Assembly (NCBI GenBank): GCA_902629955.1
Contig: CACOSS010000002.1
Location: forward strand, 1-64,000
Length of the DNA stretch: 64,000 nucleotides
Direction of reading: 5' to 3'
Source: an uncultured Pelagibacteraceae bacterium
GTDB taxonomy: Bacteria > Pseudomonadota > Alphaproteobacteria > Pelagibacterales > Pelagibacteraceae
The position numbers and the translations under genes are program-made. The notes below the pieces were generated by a model. The model had not been told where the DNA came from. It did no database searches and saw only the letters and a program-made list of their open reading frames with translations. How positions within the stretch are numbered: position 1 is the stretch's first letter; every line of letters begins with the position of its first letter. Below, piece by piece: positions 1 to 9,557 of this stretch.

Positions 1-141
1 CCGGGATATATTATTGCTAAAATTCTCAATGGAGTTGGAAGATTAAGAATTCCTAGAGAAGCAGAAATTGCTGGATTAGACTATGAAATAATGGAGGCTG
101 CAAAAGATGATGAAAAATCAGTAGCCTCAGCAACTAGGTAA
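1..141 (+). CDS. amt: C-terminal fragment of probable Amt-type ammonium transporter (truncated by window start)
   Basis: Frame 1 is open from base 1 to TAA at 139-141: PGYIIAKILNGVGRLRIPREAEIAGLDYEIMEAAKDDEKSVASATR. The GLRIPREAEIAGLDYE-like cytoplasmic tail is typical of Amt; it sits next to a glutamate synthase/GS-like cluster. Confidence 0.65.
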   Translation, partial: PGYIIAKILNGVGRLRIPREAEIAGLDYEIMEAAKDDEKSVASATR

Positions 142-152
142 GGAGGATAGTT

Positions 153-374
153 ATGGCAACAGTAACAAACTGGATAGATCATTTAAGCGCCTCTGAAGTC
201 CAAGGTGCTGTATATCCGGGTGTTGGTTCTGAAGGGATACTTGTTATTCTTGGAATCATAATTTGGATTGGATGGCACGTGATAACTGCCAAGCAAGAAA
301 AAGAAGAATTAGAAAAGCTTGCAAGGCAAAGGCGTGGTCCAAATGATTGGAAAAGCAATATTACCGATGGGTAA
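153..374 (+). CDS. Small single-TM membrane protein downstream of amt
   Basis: 73 aa ORF preceded by AAGGAGGA-like SD; hydrophobic segment GILVILGIIIWIGWHVI. Confidence 0.6.
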   Translation: MATVTNWIDHLSASEVQGAVYPGVGSEGILVILGIIIWIGWHVITAKQEKEELEKLARQRRGPNDWKSNITDG

Positions 375-386
375 TTAAAAAAATTG

Positions 387-415
387 AGGGCGCACAAACT
401 GTGCGCCCTTTTTAA
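387..415 (+). terminator. Intrinsic terminator
   Basis: AGGGCGCAC-aaact-GTGCGCCCT followed by TTTTT. Confidence 0.85.
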
Positions 416-417
416 AT

Positions 418-576
418 ATGGAAAATAAAAATCTTCAAGAAAACTTCAATAAAACACCTAGTAAAATGTCAAGGTTAGCTTGGCCAAAAGCTAAATATGG
501 AGCAATTGCCGCAATCATCATCATTGTGCTGGTTTCATTAGTTTATTATAAAGATATTTTACTATCTATAATCTGA
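418..576 (+). CDS. 52-aa putative single-TM protein
   Basis: ATG at 418 to TGA at 574-576 (MENKNLQENFNKTPSKMSRLAWPKAKYGAIAAIIIIVLVSLVYYKDILLSII). Absent from the supplied ORF track, probably because it is short. Confidence 0.45.
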   Translation: MENKNLQENFNKTPSKMSRLAWPKAKYGAIAAIIIIVLVSLVYYKDILLSII

Positions 577-588
577 ATTAAAATTAAT

Positions 589-1473
589 ATGTGCGGTATT
601 GTTGGAATTTATTTAAAAAATAAAAAATTCGAAAAATCACTTGGCAAACTATTATCAGGGATGCTTAAAAATATGTCCTCTAGGGGTCCTGATAGCGCTG
701 GTTTTGCAATTTATAATGAAGAAAAAAAATATAAATATAAGTATTCAATCTGCTTAAATCACATATCTTTTTCAGATTTTAAAAGAAATTTAAATAAAGA
801 GTTAAAAAAATATAAAATTAATCAGGTCTCTGATCATGTGGTAATTAAAACTAACGAAAAACCTGAAAAAATGCTTCAAATACTAAATAAGAAATTTAAA
901 GAAATTTCAATAGTTGGATATGGAAAATCTATAGAAATTTTTAAACAAATTGGTAGTCCAGAAAGAGTAGTTCAAAAATTCAATTTAGAAAAATTAGAGG
1001 GATCTCATGGAATTGGACATACCAGAATGGCGACCGAGAGCGCAATTACAACTGACGGATCACATCCATATTCAACTGGTGAAGATGAATGTTTAGTGCA
1101 CAATGGATCATTATCCAATCACAATAATCTTAGAAGAGAATTAAAAAAGAAAGGTTCAGTATTTACTTCTGAAAATGATACCGAAGTAGCAGCTGGATAT
1201 ATTTCAGATAATTTAAAAAATAAAAAAACATTAAAAGAAACTCTTCTTTCTGGTTTAAAAGATCTCGATGGATTTTATACTTTTATAACTGGAACAAGAA
1301 AAGGTTTTGCTATTGTTAGAGATGAAATAGCGTGTAAACCTGCAGTAATAGCAGAAACAAAAGATTATGTTGCAATTGCATCAGAATTTCAAGCAATGGC
1401 GCATTTACCTAAAGTAAACAGTGCAAAAATTTTTGAACCTGAGCCAGGGGTTGTTTACACGTGGGGGAAATAA
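589..1473 (+). CDS. mgsA: Class II glutamine amidotransferase domain protein (GlxB / MgsA-like, N-methylglutamate synthase subunit A candidate)
   Basis: Starts MCGIVGIY (N-terminal nucleophile Cys2); SRGPDSAGFAIY; GHTRMATES; followed by GltB domain-3 and FMN-domain ORFs. Confidence 0.75.
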   Translation: MCGIVGIYLKNKKFEKSLGKLLSGMLKNMSSRGPDSAGFAIYNEEKKYKYKYSICLNHISFSDFKRNLNKELKKYKINQVSDHVVIKTNEKPEKMLQILNKKFKEISIVGYGKSIEIFKQIGSPERVVQKFNLEKLEGSHGIGHTRMATESAITTDGSHPYSTGEDECLVHNGSLSNHNNLRRELKKKGSVFTSENDTEVAAGYISDNLKNKKTLKETLLSGLKDLDGFYTFITGTRKGFAIVRDEIACKPAVIAETKDYVAIASEFQAMAHLPKVNSAKIFEPEPGVVYTWGK

Positions 1474-2156
1474 TGAAACTTGATTTAAAAAAGTCAAAGC
1501 TAAGACAGATAAATGAAAAATTACAAACTGTTGGTATAAAAAAAAATCAAAGAATTTTTACAATTATTAATCCTGAGGGAAATCATGCAATTTGTGCTGG
1601 TCTTAAAGATGATATTGATGTTACCATTAAAGGACATACTGGATATTATTGTGCAGGAATGAATCAAAATGCGTCTATAACTATTGATGGAAATGTTGGA
1701 ACAGGAGTTGCGGAAAATATGATGTCAGGTAAAGTTCATGTTAAAGGCAATGCTTCACAGTCAGCCGGAGCAACTGCTCATGGTGGTTTGTTAATAATCG
1801 ATGGAGATGCGAGCTCTAGATGTGGTATATCAATGAAAGGTGCGGATATTGTTGTAAAAGGATCTGTTGGACATATGTGTGCATTTATGGCTCAATCTGG
1901 AAATATATTGATTTGTGGAGATGCAGGAGATGCATTAGGAGATAGTATTTATGAAACAGAGATATTTGTAAAAGGTAAAGTAAAATCCTTAGGTGCAGAT
2001 TGCATTGAAAAGAAAATTGAGAATAAACACGAAAAACTAATAAATAAAATGCTACAAGAGAGTGGAATTAAAAATCTCAAATCTTCACAGTTTAGAAGGT
2101 ATGGGTCAGCAAGGAACCTATATAATTTTAAAATAGATAATTTATCGAGTTATTAA
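1461..2156 (+). CDS. mgsB: Glutamate synthase alpha-subunit C-terminal (GXGXG) domain protein (GlxC / MgsB-like)
   Basis: Beta-helix repeats with G at intervals (GHTGYYCAGMNQNASITIDGNVGTGVAENMMSGKVHVKGNASQSAGATAHGG). Confidence 0.75.
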   Translation: MGEIMKLDLKKSKLRQINEKLQTVGIKKNQRIFTIINPEGNHAICAGLKDDIDVTIKGHTGYYCAGMNQNASITIDGNVGTGVAENMMSGKVHVKGNASQSAGATAHGGLLIIDGDASSRCGISMKGADIVVKGSVGHMCAFMAQSGNILICGDAGDALGDSIYETEIFVKGKVKSLGADCIEKKIENKHEKLINKMLQESGIKNLKSSQFRRYGSARNLYNFKIDNLSSY

Positions 2157-2158
2157 TA

Positions 2159-3478
2159 ATGACAAAAAATAAAACTATACCTAGAGTTTCTTGGACGTTT
2201 GATGAATATACAAATTCTGAAATAAGAAGAGCAGCTGAAACTGGAATTTATGATATTAGAGGAGGTGGATCAAAAAAAAGACTACCGCATTTTGATGATC
2301 TATTATTTTTGGGAGCCTCAATGTCACGTTATCCTTTAGAAGGTTATAGAGAAAATTGTAACACCAAAGTTGTTTTAGGAACAAGATATGCAAAAAAACC
2401 TTTGCACCTTGATATCCCTATAACAATTGCGGGAATGAGTTTTGGTGCATTATCTGGACCTGCAAAGGAAGCTTTAGGTAGAGGAGCGAGTCAGGCAGGT
2501 ACATCTACAACAACTGGAGATGGGGGAATGACTCCAGAGGAAAGAGGACAATCAAAAAACTTAGTATATCAATTACTTCCATCTAGATATGGAATGAACC
2601 CCGTAGACTTAAGAAAAGCAGATGCAATAGAAGTTGTGATCGGTCAAGGTGCTAAGCCCGGAGGAGGTGGAATGTTACTAGGGCAAAAAATAAACGATAG
2701 AGTTGCGGAAATGAGAACTTTGCCCAAAGGTGTTGATCAAAGATCTGCTTGTAGACATCCAGATTGGACAGGACCAGACGATTTGAAAATTAAAATTTTA
2801 GAGCTGAGAGAAATTACAAATTGGAAAGTTCCAATTTTTATAAAGATAGCTGGATCTAGACCGTACTATGACACAGCATTGGCAGTAAAAGCTGGTGCAG
2901 ATGTTGTGGTTTTAGATGGCATGCAAGGTGGTACTGCAGCTACACAAGAAGTATTTATTGAAAATGTTGGTCAGCCAACTTTAGCTTGCATAAGGCCAGC
3001 TGTTGATGCATTGCAAGATTTAAAAATGCATAGAAAAGTTCAATTAATTATTTCAGGGGGAATTAGAAATGGTGCAGATGTAGCAAAAGCTATGGCATTA
3101 GGTGCTGATGCTGTTTCAATTGGATCTGCAGCAATGATTGCAATTGGAGATAATGATCCTAAATGGGATGAAGAATATAAAAAATTGGGATCAAAAGCGG
3201 GAGCATATGATGACTGGCACGAAGGAATGGATCCTGCTGGAATATCAACCCAAGACCCAGAATTAATGAAAAGACTCGATCCAGTGTTAGCAGGAAAAAA
3301 ACTTTCTAACTATTTAAAAGTCATGACGCTAGAAGCTCAAACAATAGCTAGAGCATGTGGTAAAAATGATTTACATAATCTGGAGCCAGAAGATTTATGT
3401 GCTCTTACAGTAGAAGCGGCAGCAATGGCTAGAGTTCCATTAGCTGGCACAAATTGGGTACCTGGAAAAAAAGATTAA
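2159..3478 (+). CDS. mgsC: FMN-binding glutamate synthase family protein (GlxD / MgsC-like)
   Basis: ITIAGMSFGALSGPAKEALGRGA, TTTGDGGMTPEER, GADVVVLDGMQGGTAATQEVF, ISGGIRNGADVAKAMALGADAVSIG: GltB central/FMN domain. Confidence 0.8.
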   Translation: MTKNKTIPRVSWTFDEYTNSEIRRAAETGIYDIRGGGSKKRLPHFDDLLFLGASMSRYPLEGYRENCNTKVVLGTRYAKKPLHLDIPITIAGMSFGALSGPAKEALGRGASQAGTSTTTGDGGMTPEERGQSKNLVYQLLPSRYGMNPVDLRKADAIEVVIGQGAKPGGGGMLLGQKINDRVAEMRTLPKGVDQRSACRHPDWTGPDDLKIKILELREITNWKVPIFIKIAGSRPYYDTALAVKAGADVVVLDGMQGGTAATQEVFIENVGQPTLACIRPAVDALQDLKMHRKVQLIISGGIRNGADVAKAMALGADAVSIGSAAMIAIGDNDPKWDEEYKKLGSKAGAYDDWHEGMDPAGISTQDPELMKRLDPVLAGKKLSNYLKVMTLEAQTIARACGKNDLHNLEPEDLCALTVEAAAMARVPLAGTNWVPGKKD

Positions 3479-3519
3479 TTTGTTATTGATACCGAATAAA
3501 TAAACACTTAAAATAAATT

Positions 3520-4845
3520 ATGCCAAAAAACTTGTCATCAATAGCAAAATCAAAAAAAATTAAGTATTTTTTAATTAGCTTTGTTGATTTGTTTGGTGTT
3601 TTAAGATCAAAACTGGTACCTGCAAGCGCAATATCAGGAATGCAAAAAGATGGTGCGGGTTTCGCTGGATTTGCAACTTGGCTTGATATGACGCCAGCTG
3701 ACTCAGATATGTTTGCAATACCTGATCCTGATAGTTTAATTCAATTACCATGGAATAAAGAAATTGGATGGCTTGCCTCTGACTTGTGGATGAATGGAAA
3801 ACAGGTCGAAGCATCACCCAGGGTAATGCTCAAAAAACAAATTGGTATTTTGTCTAGAGATAAATTAACTATGAAATCTGGTGTTGAGTGTGAATATTTT
3901 TTAATTTCACCAGATGCATCATCAATAGCAGATGAACGAGATGTTCAATCAAAACCTTGTTACGATCAGTCGGCGTTAATGAGACGTTATGATCTAATAA
4001 AAGAAATTTGTGACTCTATGATTGAATTAGGTTGGGGTCCTTATCAAAATGATCATGAGGATGCTAATGGACAATTTGAAATGAATTGGGACTATTCTGA
4101 TTGTCTTACAACAGCAGATAGACATGTTTTTTTTAAATTTATGGTGAAAACTTTATCCGAGAAGCATGGTTTAAGAGCTACATTTATGCCAAAACCATTT
4201 GAAAACCTGACAGGAAATGGTTGCCATGCCCATATTTCTTTATGGGATGACAAAAATAATAAGTTTTTTGAAGATGGAGATAGATTTGGACTAAGTAAAA
4301 TTGCGTATAATTTTCTTGGAGGAATAATGAAGCATGCATCATCGCTCTCAGCCTTTTTCAACCCAACTGTCAATAGTTATAGAAGGATAAATGCACCTCC
4401 AACTAAATCTGGGGCGACATGGTCACCTTCAAGTATTTCTTATACTGGTAATAACAGAACACATATGATTAGAATTCCAGATAAAGGTAGATTTGAATTA
4501 AGATTAATGGATGGTTCATCAAACCCATATCTATTACAAGCAGGTATACTTGCTGCAGGTATACATGGAATGAATATGAAACTTGATCCAGGAGAACCAT
4601 TAACTTGCAATATGTACACTGATTATAAAAATTACCCAGATTTGGATAAACTTCCAGATGATCTTGAAGAGTCATTAGAAAAGTTTGAGGGAAACAAAAT
4701 TTTAAAAGATGCTTTTGGTGAAGAGGTGATAAATAGCTACATTAAACTAAAAAAAGAGGAGATAAGAAGTTTCTTCCAAAATGAAAATTTCGATAAAAAA
4801 GGTCCAATTACAGATTGGGAAAAATTAAATACTTTAGATTGTTAA
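3520..4845 (+). CDS. gmaS: Glutamine synthetase-like protein, probably gamma-glutamylmethylamide synthetase (GMAS/GlnT)
   Basis: GS fold motifs (VECEYFLISPD, GNGCHAHISLWD, NSYRRINAP, NRTHMIRIPDKGRFELRLMDGSSNPYLLQAGILAAG); co-located with mgsABC-like ORFs. Confidence 0.7.
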   Translation: MPKNLSSIAKSKKIKYFLISFVDLFGVLRSKLVPASAISGMQKDGAGFAGFATWLDMTPADSDMFAIPDPDSLIQLPWNKEIGWLASDLWMNGKQVEASPRVMLKKQIGILSRDKLTMKSGVECEYFLISPDASSIADERDVQSKPCYDQSALMRRYDLIKEICDSMIELGWGPYQNDHEDANGQFEMNWDYSDCLTTADRHVFFKFMVKTLSEKHGLRATFMPKPFENLTGNGCHAHISLWDDKNNKFFEDGDRFGLSKIAYNFLGGIMKHASSLSAFFNPTVNSYRRINAPPTKSGATWSPSSISYTGNNRTHMIRIPDKGRFELRLMDGSSNPYLLQAGILAAGIHGMNMKLDPGEPLTCNMYTDYKNYPDLDKLPDDLEESLEKFEGNKILKDAFGEEVINSYIKLKKEEIRSFFQNENFDKKGPITDWEKLNTLDC

Positions 4846-5988
4846 ATGCAATCAGAAAAAATATTTAATTACTGGTCACATAGCAAATTTATATCAAATC
4901 AGAAATACAATTTTAGCCGTGAAGAGATTTTAAAAGTTTTGCCAAAAAGCTATATTGATGATGCTTATGCAGCAATATCAAACTGGGAAGGCTATAAACC
5001 TACTCCACTTATTGATTTAAATAAATTATCAAATACTTATAATTTAAACAAAATTTTTTATAAAGATGAGTCTAAAAGATTTAAATTAAAGTCTTTTAAA
5101 GCTCTTGGGGGAGCGTATGCTGTAGAAAAAATTTCTGCTGGAAATAAGAATATTATTGTTTCAACTGCAACAGCTGGTAATCATGGTAAATCTGTAGCTT
5201 GGGGAGCTCAAAGGCTAGGATTAAAAAGTAAAATATTTATTAGTCAAAATGTAAGTGAAGCAAGAGCAAGAGATATTGAAAGCTTTGGTGCTGAAATTAT
5301 AAAAGTTAAAGGAAATTATGACGACTCTCTTAAAGCTTGTATAAATCAATCAACTCAAAATAAGTGGGAAATTATTCAGGATGTTGCCTGGAAAAATTAT
5401 GAGCTTGTTCCAAAATTAACGATGTCAGGTTATTCAGTGATGATTAAAGAGATATCTGAACAAACTAACCATTATATAACACATATTTTTTTACAAGCAG
5501 GTGTTGGGGGTATGGCTTCAGCAGTAATTGCTGGGGTTGCAAGATATTTTAAAAGAATACCTAAGATAATAATTATTGAACCTCAAAGTGCAGATTGTGT
5601 ACTTGCAAGTATTGAGAATAATAAACTAACAAGAGTAGATATAAAAACAGAGAGCATAATGGGTGGTATGTCCTGCGGGGAGGTATCTTTAGTCCCATGG
5701 CAAATAATTAAAAATTCTGTAAATAATTGTCTTAGTTTGTCAGATGATAACATTGCAACAACAGTAGCAATGTTAGCAAAAGCTGAATTTAGCAATGAAA
5801 AAATAATAGGTGGGGAATGTTCTGCGCCAGGTATAATGAGTTTAATAATGAGTTGTAATAACAAAAAAATTAAGCAATCGTTAGACTTAAATGAAAAATC
5901 AAATATTCTTTTAATTGGGTGCGAGGGAGATACAGATAGCAAACTTTACAAACATATGGTTTCGTTGGGTAACGAAAAGTTAAAATAG
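4846..5988 (+). CDS. PLP-dependent diaminopropionate ammonia-lyase / threonine dehydratase-like enzyme
   Basis: FKLKSFKALGGAYAV (PLP Lys), TATAGNHGKSVAWGAQRLG, GVGGMASAVIAG, IMGGMSCGEVSLVPW motif as in DAPAL. Confidence 0.6.
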   Translation: MQSEKIFNYWSHSKFISNQKYNFSREEILKVLPKSYIDDAYAAISNWEGYKPTPLIDLNKLSNTYNLNKIFYKDESKRFKLKSFKALGGAYAVEKISAGNKNIIVSTATAGNHGKSVAWGAQRLGLKSKIFISQNVSEARARDIESFGAEIIKVKGNYDDSLKACINQSTQNKWEIIQDVAWKNYELVPKLTMSGYSVMIKEISEQTNHYITHIFLQAGVGGMASAVIAGVARYFKRIPKIIIIEPQSADCVLASIENNKLTRVDIKTESIMGGMSCGEVSLVPWQIIKNSVNNCLSLSDDNIATTVAMLAKAEFSNEKIIGGECSAPGIMSLIMSCNNKKIKQSLDLNEKSNILLIGCEGDTDSKLYKHMVSLGNEKLK

Positions 5989-5989
5989 A

Positions 5990-7411
5990 ATGAGTAAACA
6001 TGCAGTATTTTGGATAAGAGATGATTTTAGAATTAAAAATAATCCAGCATTGTCATATGCAACAAATAATCATGAGTTCGTATCTGCAATCTATATATAC
6101 AATAATTTAAAATTTGATCAGAAGAGAGAAGCCCAAAAATGGTGGATAAGCAAATCTCTTAAAGAATTTGGCAAAGATTTACAAAAATTTAACATTAATT
6201 TAGAGATTTTTAATACAGAAGAAATAAAATTTTTTTTGAAAATAAAAAAAGAAAAAAATTTAAGTGTTTACTGGAATAAAATTTATGAACCAGAGGAATT
6301 AGAAATTGATAAAAAGTTGATTTCATTTTTTGAAAAAGAAAAAATAAATTTTAAATTCTTTAAAGGAAATGTTCTTAATGAATTTAATAAAGTAAATAAA
6401 AATGATGGAACCCCTTTTAAAGTTTATAGCCCATTTTGGAAGAATGCAGAAAGGATTTACCTAGAAAAAGTTCCAGAAAAAAATTCTATCGTAAAAAAAT
6501 TAAAAAAAAATAAAAGTTTTTTTAATGGATCTTTAAGCTCGGATAAAATACTTCCCAATAAAAATTGGTACAAAAAATTTGAAAACTATTGGACTCCATC
6601 AGAAACTCACGCTGAAAATGCTCTAAATCGGTTTATTAAAAATGAGATATTTAACTATGGAGTTGATAGAGATTTTCCATCAAAAAAAGGTACTTCTAAA
6701 CTTTCACCATTTATTCGAAATGGGCAAATTAGCGTACAATATATTTTTGAAAAGTGTTCAAGTATTAAACAAAAAAATGTTAGTATTAAAAAATATATAA
6801 ATGAAATCGGATGGAGAGAATTTTCTCATAGTCTAATTAATAATTTTCCGCAAATGCTTAAAGGTAATCTAAGAAAAGAATTTGATAGATTCCCTTGGGT
6901 TAAAAATAGCAAGTTCTTAAAAGCATGGAAAAGAGGAATGACCGGCTACCCAATTGTTGACGCTGGAATGAGAGAACTTTATGAGACAGGATGGATGCAT
7001 AATAGAATTAGAATGGTTGTAGGTTCTTTTTTAGTAAAACATTTAAGAATTAATTGGCAAGAAGGAGAAAAACATTTTAGAAATTGTTTATTAGATTTTA
7101 ATGCCGCCAATAATGTAGCTCAGTGGCAATGGGTTGCTGGATGCGGAGCAGATGCAGCACCATATTTTAGAATTTTTAATCCAATTCTTCAGGGTGAAAA
7201 GTTTGATAAAGATGGTGAATATGTAAAAAAGTGGGTTCCAGAGTTAACAAAAGTTCCAAAAAAATTTATTCACAAACCTTGGGAAATGGAAAAAAAATAT
7301 CAAGAAGTAATTCAAACCATTATAGGTAAAGACTACCCTAGTCCTTTAGTAAAACATGAAATTGCTAGACAAGAAGCTTTAGCTGCATTTCAGAGTTTGA
7401 AAAAAAATTAG
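5990..7411 (+). CDS. phrB: Deoxyribodipyrimidine photolyase / cryptochrome family
   Basis: WIRDDFRIKNNPAL start; GTSKLSPFIRNGQIS; WREFSHSL; GYPIVDAGMRELYETGWMHNRIRMVVGSFLVKHLRINW; NNVAQWQWVAGCGADAAPYFRIFNP. Confidence 0.9.
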   Translation: MSKHAVFWIRDDFRIKNNPALSYATNNHEFVSAIYIYNNLKFDQKREAQKWWISKSLKEFGKDLQKFNINLEIFNTEEIKFFLKIKKEKNLSVYWNKIYEPEELEIDKKLISFFEKEKINFKFFKGNVLNEFNKVNKNDGTPFKVYSPFWKNAERIYLEKVPEKNSIVKKLKKNKSFFNGSLSSDKILPNKNWYKKFENYWTPSETHAENALNRFIKNEIFNYGVDRDFPSKKGTSKLSPFIRNGQISVQYIFEKCSSIKQKNVSIKKYINEIGWREFSHSLINNFPQMLKGNLRKEFDRFPWVKNSKFLKAWKRGMTGYPIVDAGMRELYETGWMHNRIRMVVGSFLVKHLRINWQEGEKHFRNCLLDFNAANNVAQWQWVAGCGADAAPYFRIFNPILQGEKFDKDGEYVKKWVPELTKVPKKFIHKPWEMEKKYQEVIQTIIGKDYPSPLVKHEIARQEALAAFQSLKKN

Positions 7412-7827
7412 TCTCCAATAAAGTGATGTACAAGTGTTCTGGTATGTGGCTCGATTCTATGCTCAAAAAGATATATTCCTTGCCATGTTCCTAATAATAG
7501 TTTTCCATTTTTAATACTGAGTGAGATTTGATTATTTGTTAATGAAGATTTTATATGTGCGGGCATATCATCTTTGCCCTCGGTGGTATGTACATATAAT
7601 TTATTATTCATAGGTACTAACCTATCAAAATAATTAATTAAATCTGTTTGCACATCAGGATCTGCATTCTCCTGAACTATTAAAGATGCACTGGTATGTT
7701 GTATACTAATATTTAAAATCCCATTTTTAAAACAATTATCCCTAATCCAATCATAAGTTTTTTCTGTGAAGTCATAAAGTTTTTGGCCATTTGTAGAAAT
7801 TTTTAGATTAAAGAACTTTTGAATCAT
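7408..7827 (-). CDS. YjbQ (UPF0047) family protein
   Basis: GILNISIQHTSASLIVQENADPDV...DMPAHIKSSL...GTWQGIYLFEHR. Confidence 0.8.
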   Translation of the reverse strand: MIQKFFNLKISTNGQKLYDFTEKTYDWIRDNCFKNGILNISIQHTSASLIVQENADPDVQTDLINYFDRLVPMNNKLYVHTTEGKDDMPAHIKSSLTNNQISLSIKNGKLLLGTWQGIYLFEHRIEPHTRTLVHHFIGD

Positions 7828-8252
7828 TTATTCTTTTTAAAATCAATTCCATATTCTGAACGTGGTCCTTTTCTTAAACCAAATGGTCCAGAGATAAAAA
7901 TTGTCATTGGCTTTGTTCCAGGCTTTAGATCTACTCTGTGGTAGTTATTAGCAGAACGAAAACCAATATATCCAGGTGGTCTCCAAAATTTACCTGTTTT
8001 TAAAGTTTCGTAATATCCGTCTTTCAAAATGATAGTTATATAAGGAAACAAATGATTGTGAACTCCATCACCATGATCATCATCTAGCATTTCATGAATT
8101 AAAATATTGAATGGAAACCATTTTGGTCGATTTCTAAATAACAAATAATATCTGTTCATCCATGGTTTAGCCTCATTATACCTTGGATGAGACGGACCTC
8201 TATCAAGTACAATTTTTTTTCGACCGAGTTTTTCTAGTAATTTTAAAAACAT
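7824..8252 (-). CDS. Cupin-like conserved hypothetical
   Basis: HDHGDGVHNH / GYIGFRSANNYHRVDLKPG metal-binding cupin-like pattern. Confidence 0.45.
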   Translation of the reverse strand: MFLKLLEKLGRKKIVLDRGPSHPRYNEAKPWMNRYYLLFRNRPKWFPFNILIHEMLDDDHGDGVHNHLFPYITIILKDGYYETLKTGKFWRPPGYIGFRSANNYHRVDLKPGTKPMTIFISGPFGLRKGPRSEYGIDFKKNK

Positions 8253-9557
8253 TTAATTTAATTTTATAATAGAATTATTTTTTGTAACATATAAATTTTG
8301 TCCTTGTACTATCGGCGAAGAAACCTTTTCTCTGTCAATTTTCAGCACTGTATTTACAGATCCTGTTCTAATATCCACGACAAGAAGTTTTCCATTATTC
8401 AAGGTTAAGTAAAGATTATTTTGTCCCACAATAAATCCAACTGGTTTTATTTTTTTTCTTTTTTTCTTTTTAAAATTACTTAATAAATAATTACTTCTGA
8501 TCAATTTCCCACTCTCATTGTCTAATACCACCAAGTAACCCTCGTTGGTAACCGTAAAAATTAGATTGTTAAAAAAAACTGGTCTTACATTTGAATTAAT
8601 TTTTTGTTTCCAATTTATAAGACCACTATCAGCATCTAAAGAATAAAATCCATTTTTGTTGTTTGAAAATAAAATTGAATTTTTTGCAGATATAAGATCA
8701 GAATTTTTAAAAAACATTGATTCATCATATATTTTTTTTGATTGTGTTGGAGCTTGCCAAACCAATTCCCCAGTTTCTGAATTGACTGCTGTAATATCGC
8801 CAACACTATTGTTAAAAATTATATTATTTTTTTTTATAATTAATGAATTTTTTTTTTGAGATTTAATTAATGGTTTATCGGTTTTAAAATTCCAAATTTC
8901 TTTACCATCTTTTAAAGAATAACAATGTAAGACATTATTAGCATCTACAACATAAAATTTATTTTTGAAAATTTTTATTTGAGAATTATATGGAGAGTCA
9001 TTGTATTTGCTCCACAACAAATCACCAGTTTTAATGTTAATAGCAAAATATTTAGCAATAGTATCAACTACAATTAGTGTTTCCTGGTTTGCTGATAAAA
9101 ATAAAATAGGTTTTAATTTTTTTTCAACTTTGGTATAATAATTTTTTTTCCAAAGAAGTTTTGAACTTTCATCAAATTTAAGAATTGTTCCCTTGTTATC
9201 AAAAAAGATAATATTATTTTGGTTAATTATTAATTCAGGTTCATACTGGTCAAATTTTTCAATTTTTGAAAATTTATATCTTGATATACTTTTTAACTTT
9301 CCATTATAATTTGTCCTTCCATCATTATTATCAAAATAACTTAGGGGGTAATTTTCTTTTGCTAAATTAGATAAATTAATTTCTAAACTTTTATTAACTT
9401 CTTTAAGTAAAATTTTCTCTTTTTTTGTTATCTGTTTAATATTTAATATTTTTTGCTCTTCATTTATATTTCTTTTAGACCAAAATGAGGAATCTGAATT
9501 AAGTGAACATGAAAATAAAAATAAAGATATTAATATTGGTTTACTTATTTTATTCAC
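8253..9557 (-). CDS. bamB: PQQ/beta-propeller outer-membrane assembly-like lipoprotein (BamB-like)
   Basis: Signal peptide with LFLFSCS lipobox-like; repeats ...AINIKTGDLLWSKY..., LKDGKEIWNFKTD, NSETGELVWQAP, LDADSGLINWKQ. Confidence 0.65.
   Translation of the reverse strand: MNKISKPILISLFLFSCSLNSDSSFWSKRNINEEQKILNIKQITKKEKILLKEVNKSLEINLSNLAKENYPLSYFDNNDGRTNYNGKLKSISRYKFSKIEKFDQYEPELIINQNNIIFFDNKGTILKFDESSKLLWKKNYYTKVEKKLKPILFLSANQETLIVVDTIAKYFAINIKTGDLLWSKYNDSPYNSQIKIFKNKFYVVDANNVLHCYSLKDGKEIWNFKTDKPLIKSQKKNSLIIKKNNIIFNNSVGDITAVNSETGELVWQAPTQSKKIYDESMFFKNSDLISAKNSILFSNNKNGFYSLDADSGLINWKQKINSNVRPVFFNNLIFTVTNEGYLVVLDNESGKLIRSNYLLSNFKKKKRKKIKPVGFIVGQNNLYLTLNNGKLLVVDIRTGSVNTVLKIDREKVSSPIVQGQNLYVTKNNSIIKLN

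Noticed and set aside
5583-5942. Minus-strand 119-aa ORF antisense to the DAPAL-like gene
   Set aside because: Hydrophobic shadow translation of a confident CDS; no SD or conserved motif.
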